Below, piece by piece: positions 53,554 through 64,000 of a DNA stretch of 64,000 bases. This DNA comes from Pararge aegeria (Eukaryota > Arthropoda > Insecta > Lepidoptera > Nymphalidae), in the NCBI RefSeq assembly GCF_905163445.1, contig NC_053193.1, positions 5,642,001 to 5,706,000 on the forward strand, given 5' to 3'. Positions within the stretch are counted from its first letter, which is position 1; every line of letters starts with the position of its first letter. The notes under the pieces are model-generated. The model had not been told where the DNA came from. It was given only the letters and a program-made list of their open reading frames with translations, and did no database searches. A program made the position numbers and the translations under genes.

Positions 53554-56330
53554 ATATAAATATTCATAGATAATCACTAACAGAAATGAGAATTCGTGGT
53601 TTATCTACACAATAATTGGTATACTAGCTGTTATGCCATAATGGAACGGATCTCTCTACTTAGTAAGACTTCTTAATAGATTCCAATTTAAGCCGAGGCA
53701 TTGTAAGACAAGATCTAGTAAAACTAGCTGTATTTATCCATATTTGTGTAGTCATAAAAAGCAAGCTATTTTATGGTATCCAAAGTATTAGTTATTCATT
53801 AATTTATGGAACACCTGCTCTTCATCTCATCAAATTGACTTTATTTAAAAATAAGTTTATTTACTTATCGAAGTAAGTTACTTTGATAATAAGATTTTAA
53901 AAAAAGATAATGAGCTATGAATTAAAGCCAAACTTTACTAGTGCTTAAGCTTTCAGCTCAAAAAAAATAAATATTTATGTTTCACTCTTGAAAATAATTC
54001 TATCCCCGTAGGTATAAAATAGGAGATGAAGGATGGTATGGAAATAAAGTTTCAATCATTTTTCAAGTTAAATGATGGATTGGTATTTTGACTTTTAATC
54101 AAAATAAAAATTTACGTGTGTTGCAGTTTGTACTATTTCAAACTAGGAATATCTATCTATATATCTTCACTTCAAAATAACTATTATCATTTTTTCTATA
54201 ATTTCAAGATTGTATATTTAATCTTTAGTTACAATATTTGCACGCCTAATTTCTTAGCAAAACATGTACGGGTGTAAATTATATTGCATTGTTTACATAT
54301 GCAAACTATGTAACTAACTAAACTAACTAACTAACTAAACAACTATAACAAAAATATTGATAATTACCAATCAATAGTAATCAATAGTCTAAAGATTGAA
54401 GCAAAACATTAAAGAAACATAATCAGATCGCAATCAATACATCGATAACGCTATCAACAACCAGAGACGTGAACCTCCGTCCAATAATGATAGAAATCTT
54501 AATATAATCTTCAGATATTAAGCCGATATCAAACAAGCTGGTATATGTAAACAAGTCAAGCGATTTCCATTAGAGCCTTTATCTCTTGCGTGTTGGAATC
54601 CAACCGGCTTCCAATCTGTACGCAAAAACCAAATGCAATATGTATTCAGTTCACGATCCGACGCCATCCTGCGATTGTCAGTGACGTGATCATATTTCTA
54701 ACAGATGCTAATAATCGTGAGACCAACGGCAATTTAGTGGTCAAAAAGATACTTGCTGTAATAACTAATATTTCACAAACCTACTCGTATGTAATTACTG
54801 GTACATTAATAACTGAAAGATAACGATCAGCTTAAACCATAAAAGATGCAAACAATAGAACTGGTTAAAGGTGTATTAAACAGATTTCGACCTCACCATC
54901 TCATAATTACTATTAGTGTTCCATTAAAAACAATATCGCCATTTTCATCAATGCGTAAACGCTGCCGTCTTTCGAAAGATCACAATGCACACCAATTTCA
55001 CTAACTTAAATAAAACAACTATACTATAGCCAAACTCGATGTGGAATTTATGTAAACATGATGGGAAAAATCATGATGGGTTGTCGTACTGAAAAATTTA
55101 ATAATCAAAAATTTTAATTTTATTACCATTTCCAAGTAAAAAAATAAAATTTTATTTAAACACCGTTTTCTGAAATATATCTTAACCATCCGCCCAAAAA
55201 CTTTAGTACGTAGGAAAAATATGCTTAACTAACTTACCCTTTATAATAGTATTCATCATAGAATTTCGCGGATTAGTAAAATTTGGTTTATTTTTGATCA
55301 ATCGTCAAATTGTCTACAGAAGGTATGCAATGATGATTTTTTGGCGATTAACAACAACGACATTTGACGACGATTAACATTATTTTATCTCGGTTATGAT
55401 GAGTAATCCCGATCTACCCGGTTCGAGTTGGCCTGGAGGCGTTGTGAATTTTTTTTGGCAAAGGAAAAGAGCCAGCCCCGAAATCTGCGATTAACTCTAC
55501 TTAAAACTGTTTTAATTAACAAAAATAAGCTGAAATTTTAAAAATATAGATTATTTTTTAAAATATTTAAATAACAGTCTGAGTTAATTAATAATTCTTA
55601 AAAATAATGTCAACATTTTTCAATAGGTTCTTAACATCTGCATGTCGTTATTAGTAAACATTCCATTTCCAATTTAGCTTATGAAAAATTTACAAAATCA
55701 TAGCATATAACGTTGAATATAATTTTTGTCTCAGGTCTTTAAACCGTATAATTTTAAACTAAAGGTTTTATGAGATCATATTTTATAAATTGTGAAAGAA
55801 ACACGTCAATAATATTTAAATAACACTCCTTTAAGCGATCGTTACTGTTTGTTCGTGTTATTTTCTTAAAGGCTTCAACTGTCACTTTCATCAACTGTTT
55901 ATTATCACAAGATTAATAGTTCGGTACTTAGATCAGTAACAGTTCCATTAGTGCATACAGATCGTTAGTCCATAAAACGTTTCCGAGAAATTTGGTTTCC
56001 TGAATCGTTAATGCCAATAGTAAATCATAGTCATAACAATTTTACTATTATATTCCTTCACTGCCAACTCATAATGTACTTATTTATACATCAGTTCTCA
56101 ACGATATGAGTGAAATGACTTTTATGTCAGTTCAAGTTCGCAAGCTCATACTTATCTTGCGTGAGTAAGCCTGGAGACAGCATTCTAATATTAACGTAAT
56201 CCACATCATCGTATTATTAAAAAAATATAAAAAAACGGACTTAACTAAACTTCTTTTAAACGAGAGAAACCGATGATTCGATAAAAATTCATAAATAATT
56301 CCAGGCGTAATATTTATATATTTTAAAAAC
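53554..56330. other. Unassigned AT-rich tract
   Basis: About 2.8 kb without F1-F11 copies. An (AACT)n-type run lies at about 54311-54347. The 77-codon frame at 54590 has no recognised motif. Confidence 0.45.
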
Positions 56331-56332
56331 TC

Positions 56333-56404
56333 ACCCACACACACACACACACATACACACATACACACACATACACACACGCACACAGACATACACACAT
56401 ACAA
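56333..56404. repeat. (CA)n-rich microsatellite
   Basis: 'cacacacacacacacaca' with interspersed 'taca' units. It produces the spurious minus-strand peptide with alternating C and V. Confidence 0.95.
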
Positions 56405-56828
56405 ACTCCACGCCTTTGCATGTTAACATATTTTTAAATGCCTAACTTAAATTTCGTGAATAGCCTTTGTTTAGATCCTTAGTGGAAGTTTGTTCGCGCC
56501 ATAGGTTTCCTAGTGCGGCAGCAAAAATTTTATATACCTGATCATAGTGGTAGAACTGTTTTATCTAGGTTCTTTATTTTGTAGTGTTTATGTTCTTCGC
56601 TATAATACTTTATAATAATAATGAAACACTAATGGATGTCAACTGCGGGACATATTCTTTTATCCCTGTAAAAGACTATCCAAAATTCCAAATTCTACAG
56701 TATCCTACTGCCCGCGTCTAGCTTCCTGTACGACTTGTTTGATGTTGTTCCTTATGTTAGCAGTTACCCAAAACTGCTAACGCAGTTACCATCGCGGGGT
56801 CAATATTTGAGCAACTTGGAACCGACAA
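56405..56828. other. Unassigned sequence
   Basis: No feature recognised. Confidence 0.3.
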
Positions 56829-56885
56829 CTGAATGAATCTGAGCCTTCTTATGATACCCATTAGCGAGCAAGTTTGCGAATACTT
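56829..56885 (-). repeat. F9 RTE-like LINE fragment
   Basis: 'ctgagccttcttatgatacc' and 'cattagcgagcaagttt' match the upstream part of the F9 relics at 60530 and 62940. Confidence 0.55.
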
Positions 56886-57238
56886 GGGTGTTAAGTATGA
56901 AAATTGAAACAAATACAAAAAAATTCAAGACATCATCTAGTATAAATCTAAAAAAGCATTGATTGATCTTATGTAACTTCTTAATCATCATCACCATCAG
57001 TAGGTGTATTAAAGCGATCATTATCACGTAATTATCAGTATATAACACATTCACGTTAAAATATAACGGCCCGTTACAATTTACACTGCACCTCTATTTG
57101 CTACCAGGTGCGAAACCTCACCTCGCCTCACCTCAACGTTCATGGTGATTTAGATATTTTGCTTCTGGCAATGTTTGTTTACTTAGCAAAGGTTCTAATA
57201 CATTCAAGATTGTAATTTGTTTGTGTAGGCTAAGAGGA
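56886..57238. other. Unassigned sequence
   Basis: Only a small 'cctcacctcgcctcacctca' direct repeat near 57117 was noted. Confidence 0.3.
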
Positions 57239-57239
57239 A

Positions 57240-57608
57240 AGCGGCGATAGCCTAGTGCTAAGGGCTCTTCCTTTAGGGGAGCATAGTTCGATTCCTGACA
57301 CGCACTTTACTCTACACAAGCGTTTTTAATTTAAGCAACTAAAATAGCAGTTGGTTTAACGGTGAAGGATTACATCGTGAGGCGTATATCGCTTCACTGT
57401 CTAAGTGCGAATTGGTAGACTTCATACGCCTTTGAGAACAGTATGCAGAACTCTGAGGCATGTAGGTTTCCGCACTATGCTTTCCCTCACTTGTAAAGCA
57501 AGTGGTATTTAATTTCTTCAATTAAGAACGCACATAACTGCATATATACGAGCCGGGGATCGATTTCTGTCTTCCCAAAATATAAGCTAAAGTTTTAACA
57601 ACCAAGCC
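57240..57608. repeat. F2 SINE foldback, two heads facing outward
   Basis: The left arm 57240-57385 reads from the head ('gcgatagcctagtgctaagg', 'agttcgattcctgacacgc') to 'ggtgaaggattacatcgtga'. The right part 57400-57608 is F2 in the opposite direction, ending with its own reversed head ('gccggggatcgatttctgtc', 'accaagccgtcatcg'). So two partial F2 copies are joined tail-to-tail with heads outside. Confidence 0.85.
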
Positions 57609-57935
57609 GTCATCGTTCCTTTTTCGATATACCTACTTTTAATTATGTATTATGTTTGCGTCAGTGTATTTATACTTATTTAACAGCAATGTATTTATTC
57701 AGAATTGTTTACCAGTATAAAAATTCACTTTCAATATTAAAAGAAGTAATTAACGTCATAAATTGCATTAAGTATTTCGTAATAAACGTTGTGAAGCAGC
57801 TTTTTATCTCTTAATGAGACAACATGAAGATAAATAAAAAAGGCCAGCTAGCATATCGCGGCATCCCATTATTTCGCACCTTTGTACAATTAAATTGTGC
57901 GATCTGCTAATAAAAGAGAATACTTAATCGACTAA
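57609..57935. other. Unassigned sequence
   Basis: No feature recognised. Confidence 0.3.
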
Positions 57936-57936
57936 T

Positions 57937-58232
57937 CATCGTATCAACCCATTACCGGCCCACTACAGGGCATGGGTCTCCTCCCAGAATGAGAAGGGGT
58001 TAAGGTCGTAGTCCACCACGCTGGCCCAGTGTGGATTGGTGGACACCACACACCTTTGAGAACATTATGTAGAACTCATTATGTTTTCCTTCACCATTGA
58101 AGCAAGTGATATTTATAATATAATAACTTAAAACGAACATAGCTTAGAAAAGTTAGAGGAGCGTGCTGAGGCCCGAACTCGACCCAGAAAGTGAAGTCGA
58201 GTCTTCTACATACTGACACTTAATGGTCTACT
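57937..58232 (-). repeat. F2 SINE, near full length
   Basis: 'atcaacccattaccggccca', 'ctacagggcatgggtctcct', 'aaggggttaaggtcgtagtc', 'gattggtggacaccacacac', 'aagttagaggagcgtgctga' and 'aagtgaagtcgagtcttcta' (reversed head). Confidence 0.9.
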
Positions 58233-60172
58233 ACACAAATATTACATAAGGTCAAGTTCATATTGAAATAAGCAATGACAAAATAGTTAAATAAATAGAT
58301 ACCATGTTCTTATTACGTTTTATGACGGTTTTTTTATTGGTTTAGTTTCCTCACAATGTTTTGTTTCACCATCATAAGGTTTTTTATTTGAGTGTGTAAA
58401 GAGTTATCGGAAAGAGTGATGGTGATCAAACTCGGTTTATTAAACTAATAATGTTCACAAGCTATTTGACGCAAAATCTCGGACTTGGCAAAATTAGGAA
58501 ACTCTACCAATAGTTTGATCACAGTGCATCGACGCAGTAAATTGCAGAATTACTAAATTGCAAAGTCGTTGATAAACAGTAGTCATTAAAATTCCTTGGT
58601 ATTCACATTCATGCTTTTTCCAAAAGTTTGATTATTGAACTAGTTTAGTCAGCATTTTCGTGAACCTTTAGATTTCCACAATCAATCTTGAAACGTGGAA
58701 ATACTATTAAACCAAATAGTATTAAAGCATTACATAGCATTACTTATCTTGAACTGTAACAACACATTAGCACAACATTATTAGCTAACATAAGCTCAAA
58801 CAATAAAGTCTTACGACCAACAGGAGATTGTAGATAAAATTATCCTATAAAGCGTTCCCACATTAAACCTGGATTTACAAGTCACAATACAGATATTACG
58901 GCAGGAAGAGAATGGTTAGTAACGAGCATATAACATCGCGGAAAAAATACGCGGAATGCTGTAAATGACGGCTAGATTCAATCCCTGTTCAGACTTCTTG
59001 GGAATAGATTAGCTAGCATGCTTAGCGTAGTTAAGTCATCGCTATTTTGTAATGAGATTCAAGCAACCCCTTTTAGGGTTCCGGTAATAAAATGATTAAA
59101 TCTATTTTTTTTTCTCGACAAAAAAGATATTTTAGTGATGTTATAAAGATGGTAGCGAGCTTACTGTGTAAGGTAATAAGTTATATTAAACCATATGGTG
59201 CTGTTTTGTCGGTGTGTGGCAACTTAATGTTTAATCACACAAAAAAATGCGGATGTTTGTGTTTGTTTTAACTATGCACGACTTCAATCTTAATCAAAAA
59301 TCTTAACAAACTTTTACACAGAAATAATTTGCATCTCGGATACGCTTATGGGTGACTTTTTATTCTAGGACAACTAATAACACCCGCGGGAATTGACAAA
59401 AACCGGAAAATCTAATATAAGAATGGAGTTTATAAAGTATCATAAAAAAAATAATCTATAAAAGAGCGACACAGGGAAAATTCTTTTAATATAGTGCATA
59501 TCAATTCGGTGTTTGTACAATATTATGAGCCAAAAGAAATAAGTATTCATACATTTTTTTCTAACTTACAGAACCCTCGTTACAGAAATTTGATACACAT
59601 TTAGCTGATTTATTTACCGATGAAATGAAGACTGTTCTAACGCTTGTCTGCGGCCTCAAATATGGCTGCTAGCATAAACACCAAGAGATAATTATGTCTA
59701 CAATTTTCTCTTCTCATTTATATGAGACGAGCAAATTGATACACATAATTTCTATGAATCGTAAATTATTCAATACTAAATAATTTATGAAAAAGCGCCG
59801 TGTCTTTTTTTTACCGATATAATATTAGTCAATCATCGTTTTCGAATGGTTCAATGATTCCGATTTCCGAGTAAATTGAACTTTAGGGCTAACTTTCAAA
59901 ACTATCCCGTGATGGTTCTAGCTTATTATTTATAAATGAGATCCATTTCTGCAGCAGAATAATATATGTTTTGAACTTACGAGTATAAAATCCGTGTCTT
60001 AAAAACAGACTGCAACTTTTGTACCTGAAATTAAAACAAAAAATACTTTATTGAACACAGTTCGTAAGAAAAATAAGTGAAAAAAGTTACAATACGGTTA
60101 ATAACAAAAAATTAATCTGGATATAGGCAACTTCGCAGCGGACTTAAGCGCACATCACTGCGTCCAACCTGT
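58233..60172. other. Unassigned AT-rich tract
   Basis: About 1.9 kb without a recognised repeat or coding motif. Confidence 0.45.
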
Positions 60173-60174
60173 TA

Positions 60175-60565
60175 TATCAACCGATTGACGTTGTCTTTTG
60201 AGAGTTCCAAATTCGACGGTCTCGAGCCGCTTAGGTCCAACAGTTCTATGCTACTCGCCTGATGTTATCCGTCTACCTCGTCGGAGGTATACCTACGCTG
60301 GGTTTACCGGTGTGAGGTCTCCATTACATCACCTTGCCAGCCCAACGTCCATTGGTTCTCCGAACTATATGCACCATTGCCACTTCCGCTTCGCGACTCG
60401 TCGAGTTATGTTCGTAGCTCTGGTTCTCCTCTGGTTCTACGGTTCTCCTCATTCTTGATTTAATCACGTAGAAAAGCTCCTAACATAGCCCTCTCTTCGC
60501 CCGCACTTTGTCTCTGAACCTTCTTATGAGACCCATCAGCGACTACGTTCCAAAACTATAAGTCA
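60175..60565 (-). pseudogene. F9 RTE-like LINE 3' end, degraded
   Basis: On the minus strand, fragments 'LIRRFRDKV', 'IVRRTNGRWAGKV', 'WRPHTGKPSVG' and 'PPTRWTDNI' appear in different frames. This is the order of the C-terminal end of RTE-like endonuclease-reverse transcriptases common in Lepidoptera (L.iRRLRvtqrAm...GhiaRR.dgRWg.kVleWrPRtGkRsvGrPptRWtDdi). Frameshifts and stops show it is dead. The plus-strand 86-codon frame is a shadow. Confidence 0.75.
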
Positions 60566-60663
60566 TCATAAGGAGTTCAAAATTTGCGTCTAAATAAAGC
60601 GCTACTTGTGATTGGTTGTTCCATTGTCTTAAAGTTCTGCACTTTATTATATTTGTCAGCTTA

Positions 60664-61007
60664 TCCTTACTAATATAAAATTCAAATTCAAAAATGTTGT
60701 ATTCCTTACCATCATCTCATTATAGGCACTTATGAAGCGTTCATACATTTAACATGTTACACTAATGTTAGTGATGGTGATAACTGCATTCGTTAACTTA
60801 AAACTTAAATAATAGAGATTATAAATGCTAAATAGAGTTTGTTTATTTGGTTTTTCGTTACGCCGTAACTAAGCCACCGATCAACTTTATTTTTGGCATA
60901 TAGAGTTAGTTAAAAGACTAGTAACATAGGCTAAGAAAACAACCAGTTCCCACGAGATTAGTAAAAAAACCGTAAAAACGCGGACGAAGAACGCAAGCCA
61001 CTGCTAA
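60664..61007 (+). mobile_element. Non-autonomous Helitron carrying an F11 insertion
   Basis: Starts TC after A ('tccttactaatat'). It is interrupted at about 60677-60822 by F11, then resumes 'gtttgtttatttgg', 'tttatttttggcatatagag' and 'cgcggacgaagaacgcaagc', ending CTAA followed by T (a CTRR-type end). No coding sequence. Confidence 0.7.
60674..60822. repeat. F11 dispersed repeat, degraded
   Basis: 'aaattcaaattcaaaaatg', 'gatggtgataactgcattcg' and 'ttaacttaaaacttaaata' correspond to the F11 middle at 2183 and 32700. Confidence 0.5.
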
Positions 61008-61445
61008 TAGAACACTTTTTCTTTTGTGAAAGTATAATAGAATATATAAAATAATAAATGATTCGTAATTAAAAAATATATAAAGCGTCGATGTCTATAT
61101 AATTTAATAATTTAAAACAGAAATAATTAAACGCAAAGTTTTATAGGATGCCAAGGAATTCTAGGATCATTTCCGCAATATGAGAGGCAATAAAAGCAAT
61201 ATAATAAAACATGCTCATCATGGATACCGATGCCTTCAAAGGGAGAACCTGGTGCTAGAGATTTTAATCGCTCAATAAAACCTGATAATAAAGCTTACTG
61301 TTATATTATATTATACAACCTAATAAGGTGAAAAAGATAATTTTATAATAGAAGTTGTGTTTAAGAAAACGAAATTGTTATTTTGGCGTGACATTGAAAC
61401 ACATGCCTACAAACAGTTTATTTATTGAAGAGAAACAACGGACAA
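61008..61445. other. Unassigned AT-rich sequence
   Basis: No feature recognised. Confidence 0.3.
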
Positions 61446-61849
61446 GGTAATGCCTTAGTAAGCAATGACTTACGAGTATCAAAGAAGATTCCTAGGCATA
61501 CATTTACCTGTCATCGATCGACTTTCACTAGGCAACACATATAACCTAACTTGTCTATGGTTCTTGCCAGAATGGTATTTTGTATTAGTATTGTCTTAAT
61601 TTAAATTTTTCGTATGGATTAATTAAAGGTTATCAATAAATCGAACTTATATTTTTCCATCTGTCAAGTGTCAGTTGACGAGTTCCCTAAACTTTACGAT
61701 CCGCAGAATCGGTGTTGTAGCTTTAGACATTACATCAGAGACGTTAGACATCACATCAGAGTTCGTATAACGTTTTTCTTCCTCTACGAATCACCTTAAA
61801 CACTAGGCATCCAATTAAAGCGGTTCCTAGGTTTAGTAAAAATGGGCAT
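61446..61849. mobile_element. Relative of the 29716 MITE, longer and diverged
   Basis: 'gattcctaggcatacattta', 'actaggcatccaattaaag' and the end 'tttagtaaaaatgggcat' match the MITE at 29716-29897. The left terminus is eroded and the middle (about 61540-61780) is unrelated, perhaps inserted. Confidence 0.45.
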
Positions 61850-61868
61850 AAGTAATTTACACTGGCAT

Positions 61869-62085
61869 CAGTGGCGTGCATACAGCGTATGCTTTACTTC
61901 ATTACCCACAGGGTATGCAGATAATATAAAGTAGAGAAAATCCACAATACGAGTTATGAAAACTGAAGGTTAGGCTATTAATATTTCGTACATTACCTAC
62001 CCTTAAGTTAAAATAAATCTTTGCTGCAGATTTTCTTCATTTTATATCATCTGCATTTCCTGTGCATACCTGCTAAGCTAAGCTA
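61869..62085 (+). mobile_element. F8-related MITE fragment
   Basis: Begins 'cagtggcgtgcatacagcgt' with 'cacagggtatgcag' further on. The expected right terminus and target duplication were not found, so it is truncated or a different subfamily. Confidence 0.45.
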
Positions 62086-62324
62086 ATTTATAATTACTAA
62101 CTAATGCAGAAAGAAAACTTGCCAAAGATAAACACAAAAATGTGAAAGTTGCAGCCGAAGATAGGTCACTTTTTACCCCTTGAAAATAAACAGTTCCTGC
62201 GGGTTTTTCAAAAAACGGAAACTCACGCGCACAAATTATCGTCCATAGTAATAGCTATTTGTGAATTTATAATTTCCGAATTTTCACTGGTCTAATCTGA
62301 CTTTAGTCCATCTTAGTTACCCCC

Positions 62325-62452
62325 TAACGACAAAGACATTGTAGAAACTGATGCTGTAACCTAAGCAAAGCCCGCTACCACCATAGACGGCATCATCACG
62401 TACCATCAGATGAGATTACCTAAAGGTTGTACTTGTAATGGAATTTAAAAAA
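62325..62452 (+). repeat. F5 SINE fragment
   Basis: 'cctaagcaaagcccgctacc', 'accatagacggcatcatcac' and 'catcagatgagattaccta', ending 'cttgtaatggaattt'. The head side is missing. Confidence 0.7.
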
Positions 62453-62565
62453 AATGTTTATATGTTTGACCTGTGCTAAGTAGAATTTTGACCAAATTCA
62501 GATTTTGCGTTACATATTTGAATTATAACTTTGTTGTATTATTAACAGCGCGTGAAATCGTAGAG

Positions 62566-63000
62566 AATCATCATCATCATCATATCAACCGAAAGACGGC
62601 CGGACATAGGTCATTTGTAGGGAGTTCCAAATTCCACACTTTTGTGCCGCTTGGATCCAGCGGATACCTGTGTTAAATTTCGTCTGTCCACCTCGTTGTG
62701 GTCGACCAACGCTGCGCTTACCAGTGCGGGGCTGCCATTCCAGAACCTTGGGACATCAACGTCCATCCTTTCTCCGAACTATGTGCCCGGCCCATTGCCA
62801 CTTCAGCTTCGCGACTCGATGAGCTATGTCGGTTACTCTGGTTCTTCTACCACTCTAATATCCACCTTTCTAATTTGATCACGTAGAAATACTCCGAACA
62901 TAGCTCTCTTCATCGCCCGCTGAGTCACTCTGAGCCTTCTTATAAGCCTTTAGTTAGCGACCATGTTTCTGAACCATAGATCATCACTAGCAACTATTCG
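62566..63000 (-). pseudogene. F9 RTE-like LINE 3' end, degraded
   Basis: The minus strand gives 'LIRRLRVTQRAMKRAMFGVF' then 'LRDQIRKVDIR'. The reading frame is then broken; blocks equivalent to 'GRWG.kVleWrP' and 'RWTDEI' survive in other frames. It ends at a (TGA)n tail, seen on the plus strand as 'tcatcatcatcatcat'. The motif order identifies an RTE-like endonuclease-reverse transcriptase C-terminus. Frameshifts and stops make it a relic. Plus-strand open frames here are shadows. Confidence 0.85.
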
Positions 63001-63448
63001 AAGAGTAGGGTATAGTATTCCTAGGGCATGGCTAGTTATCAAATATATGACACAGTGTTATTGGTATCAAGTAAATGTAAATATAGACCCTAAAAGATTA
63101 ATCATCAATCGACAGCCCTAATAGAAACGGCAGCTCATCATGAAATTATGCTCGCTATAGTCCAATTTGTATCCAATAAAATCACGATTATAAATCTAGT
63201 CGTCTGGCTGAAGCCATCCCAGCGATGTAAACCTGAACTGATTAAACGCAATGCGTTGCTATGCGTCCAATAATGAGATCAGTGTTTATTACTTCCTCGA
63301 TCCTTCTTGAGTAACAGCCTGTTATTATAACACTATTTCAATCGAATCAGTTCTCGTAGTAAAGCATCTAACAAGAGGGCGCCACGAATGATTTGCCTCA
63401 TTACTTTTTCAACAGTGAATCTGTGAAGAAACCGCTGTGAAGGCAAGC
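63001..63448. other. Unassigned sequence
   Basis: No feature recognised. Confidence 0.3.
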
Positions 63449-63450
63449 TA

Positions 63451-63808
63451 TCCCTACTAATATTATAAATGTCAATGTAAGTTTGTTTGTTACGCTTTCA
63501 CGCAAAAACTACTTAACCGATCCTCATGATACTTTGTACACATATTTTTGGAAGCGTTAGAAGTAATATAGAATACTTTTTATGCCGACATTAGGCTCTG
63601 TTTCTTTGGGAGAGGGGATGAGTGTTTGACGATTTTACACCATAACTACGACAAATAATAACCGATTTCAATAATTATTTTTGTACTATAGAGGTTATAA
63701 TATGTGTTTAACTTTGCCCACACTGTGGTTGGAGATATAGGACAGACTCCTTAGTGGACAGCAGCAAACCCCTCATTTAAGGCTAAGCGATACAGAATAC
63801 TTTAACAT
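63451..63808 (+). mobile_element. Helitron, 3'-truncated
   Basis: A|TC start: 'tccctactaatattataaat', then 'gttacgctttcacgcaaaaa', 'ctacttaaccgatcctcatg' and 'tttaaggctaagcgatacag'. The GC-rich CTAG end is replaced by an F1 fragment. Confidence 0.75.
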
Positions 63809-63819
63809 TTTTAGATCTA

Positions 63820-63882
63820 CAACTTAGAGTAGCTTGTGTTATGGGTACAAAGATGACTCATGAATATTTTAATGAATAACAT
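63820..63882 (-). repeat. F1 SINE fragment
   Basis: 'gtagcttgtgttatgggtac' and 'aaagatgactcatgaatatt' are the middle of F1. Confidence 0.75.
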
Positions 63883-64000
63883 TTTATTTGCCTTTAGTCA
63901 GATCGAAATACGCTCTTAATAGCTATATTTATAGAGCTACTCAAAGCAATAATAATAATTTAGTTAATAAAGATTTATTTTATCTCACTCTTGCTCAGTT

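Noticed and set aside
56132..56404. 90-codon minus-strand protein
   Set aside because: Its first part is a translated CA microsatellite (alternating C and V).
62473..62886. Plus-strand open frames near 62.5-62.9 kb
   Set aside because: They are antisense to the F9 RTE-like relic.

Overview
This window looks like non-coding nuclear DNA from a moth or butterfly (Lepidoptera). It is AT-rich. I found no intact host gene, rRNA gene or functional tRNA gene. Almost every long open frame is short, unsupported, or explained by a repeat. The assignment to Lepidoptera is an inference from the repeat content: tRNA-derived SINEs of several families, non-autonomous Helitrons (5'-TC...CTAG-3' inserted between A and T), tails and relics of non-LTR retrotransposons (one ending in GYYTIDEFLND, one with FVPFGVETFG, one with LIRRLRVTQRAM on the minus strand), and hAT-like MITEs. 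The family labels used here (F1, F2 and so on) are mine and rest on copies compared within this window; I could not check them against a repeat library.

Recurring families. F1 is a tRNA-derived SINE (13 loci). F2 is a second tRNA-derived SINE (about 15 loci). F3 is the 3' end of a non-LTR retrotransposon. F4 is a SINE-like retroposon of about 230 bp. F5 is a third tRNA-derived SINE. F6 is a short repeat centred on a 'cagcagtggac' motif. F7 is Helitrons. F8 is a short hAT-like MITE. F9 is an RTE-like LINE 3' end. F10 and F11 are two further dispersed repeats.

Layout. 1-5 kb: degraded F2 copies, a composite F11/F10/F3 block (2.18-2.82 kb) and a diverged three-copy local repeat (4.17-4.77 kb). 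5-10 kb: F1 copies and an eight-unit tandem array built from Helitron internal sequence (8.57-9.18 kb). 10-15 kb: a LINE 3' end with readable coding sequence, a 0.18-kb direct duplication, tandem Helitrons, and a Helitron cleanly inserted into an F1 SINE. 15-19 kb: mostly unassigned. 19-26 kb: LINE relics, an F4 element inside an F1 SINE with a 12-bp target duplication, a hAT-like MITE and a near-perfect hairpin. 26-29 kb: the largest repeat-poor tract. 29-33 kb: a 0.28-kb inverted repeat, a MITE and an F3 LINE on the minus strand. 33-38 kb: F2 copies and a two-unit tandem repeat. 38.5-39.5 kb: three SINEs in a row. 40-46 kb: F5 and F1 copies and a strongly palindromic element at 42.3 kb. 46-54 kb: F4 copies, a local duplication and two more hAT-like MITEs. 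54-60 kb: mostly unassigned, with F2 copies near 57-58 kb. 60-64 kb: RTE relics and Helitrons.

There is no gene network to describe. What the window records is the order of insertions. F1 SINEs were hit by an F4 element, a hAT-like MITE and a Helitron, each with its boundaries readable. An F2 SINE was hit by the palindromic element. A Helitron was hit by F11. No previously undescribed functional system is convincingly present. The best candidates for new biology are the palindromic element at 42274-42420, the F4 family, the hairpin at 24783-24837 and the Helitron-derived tandem array.
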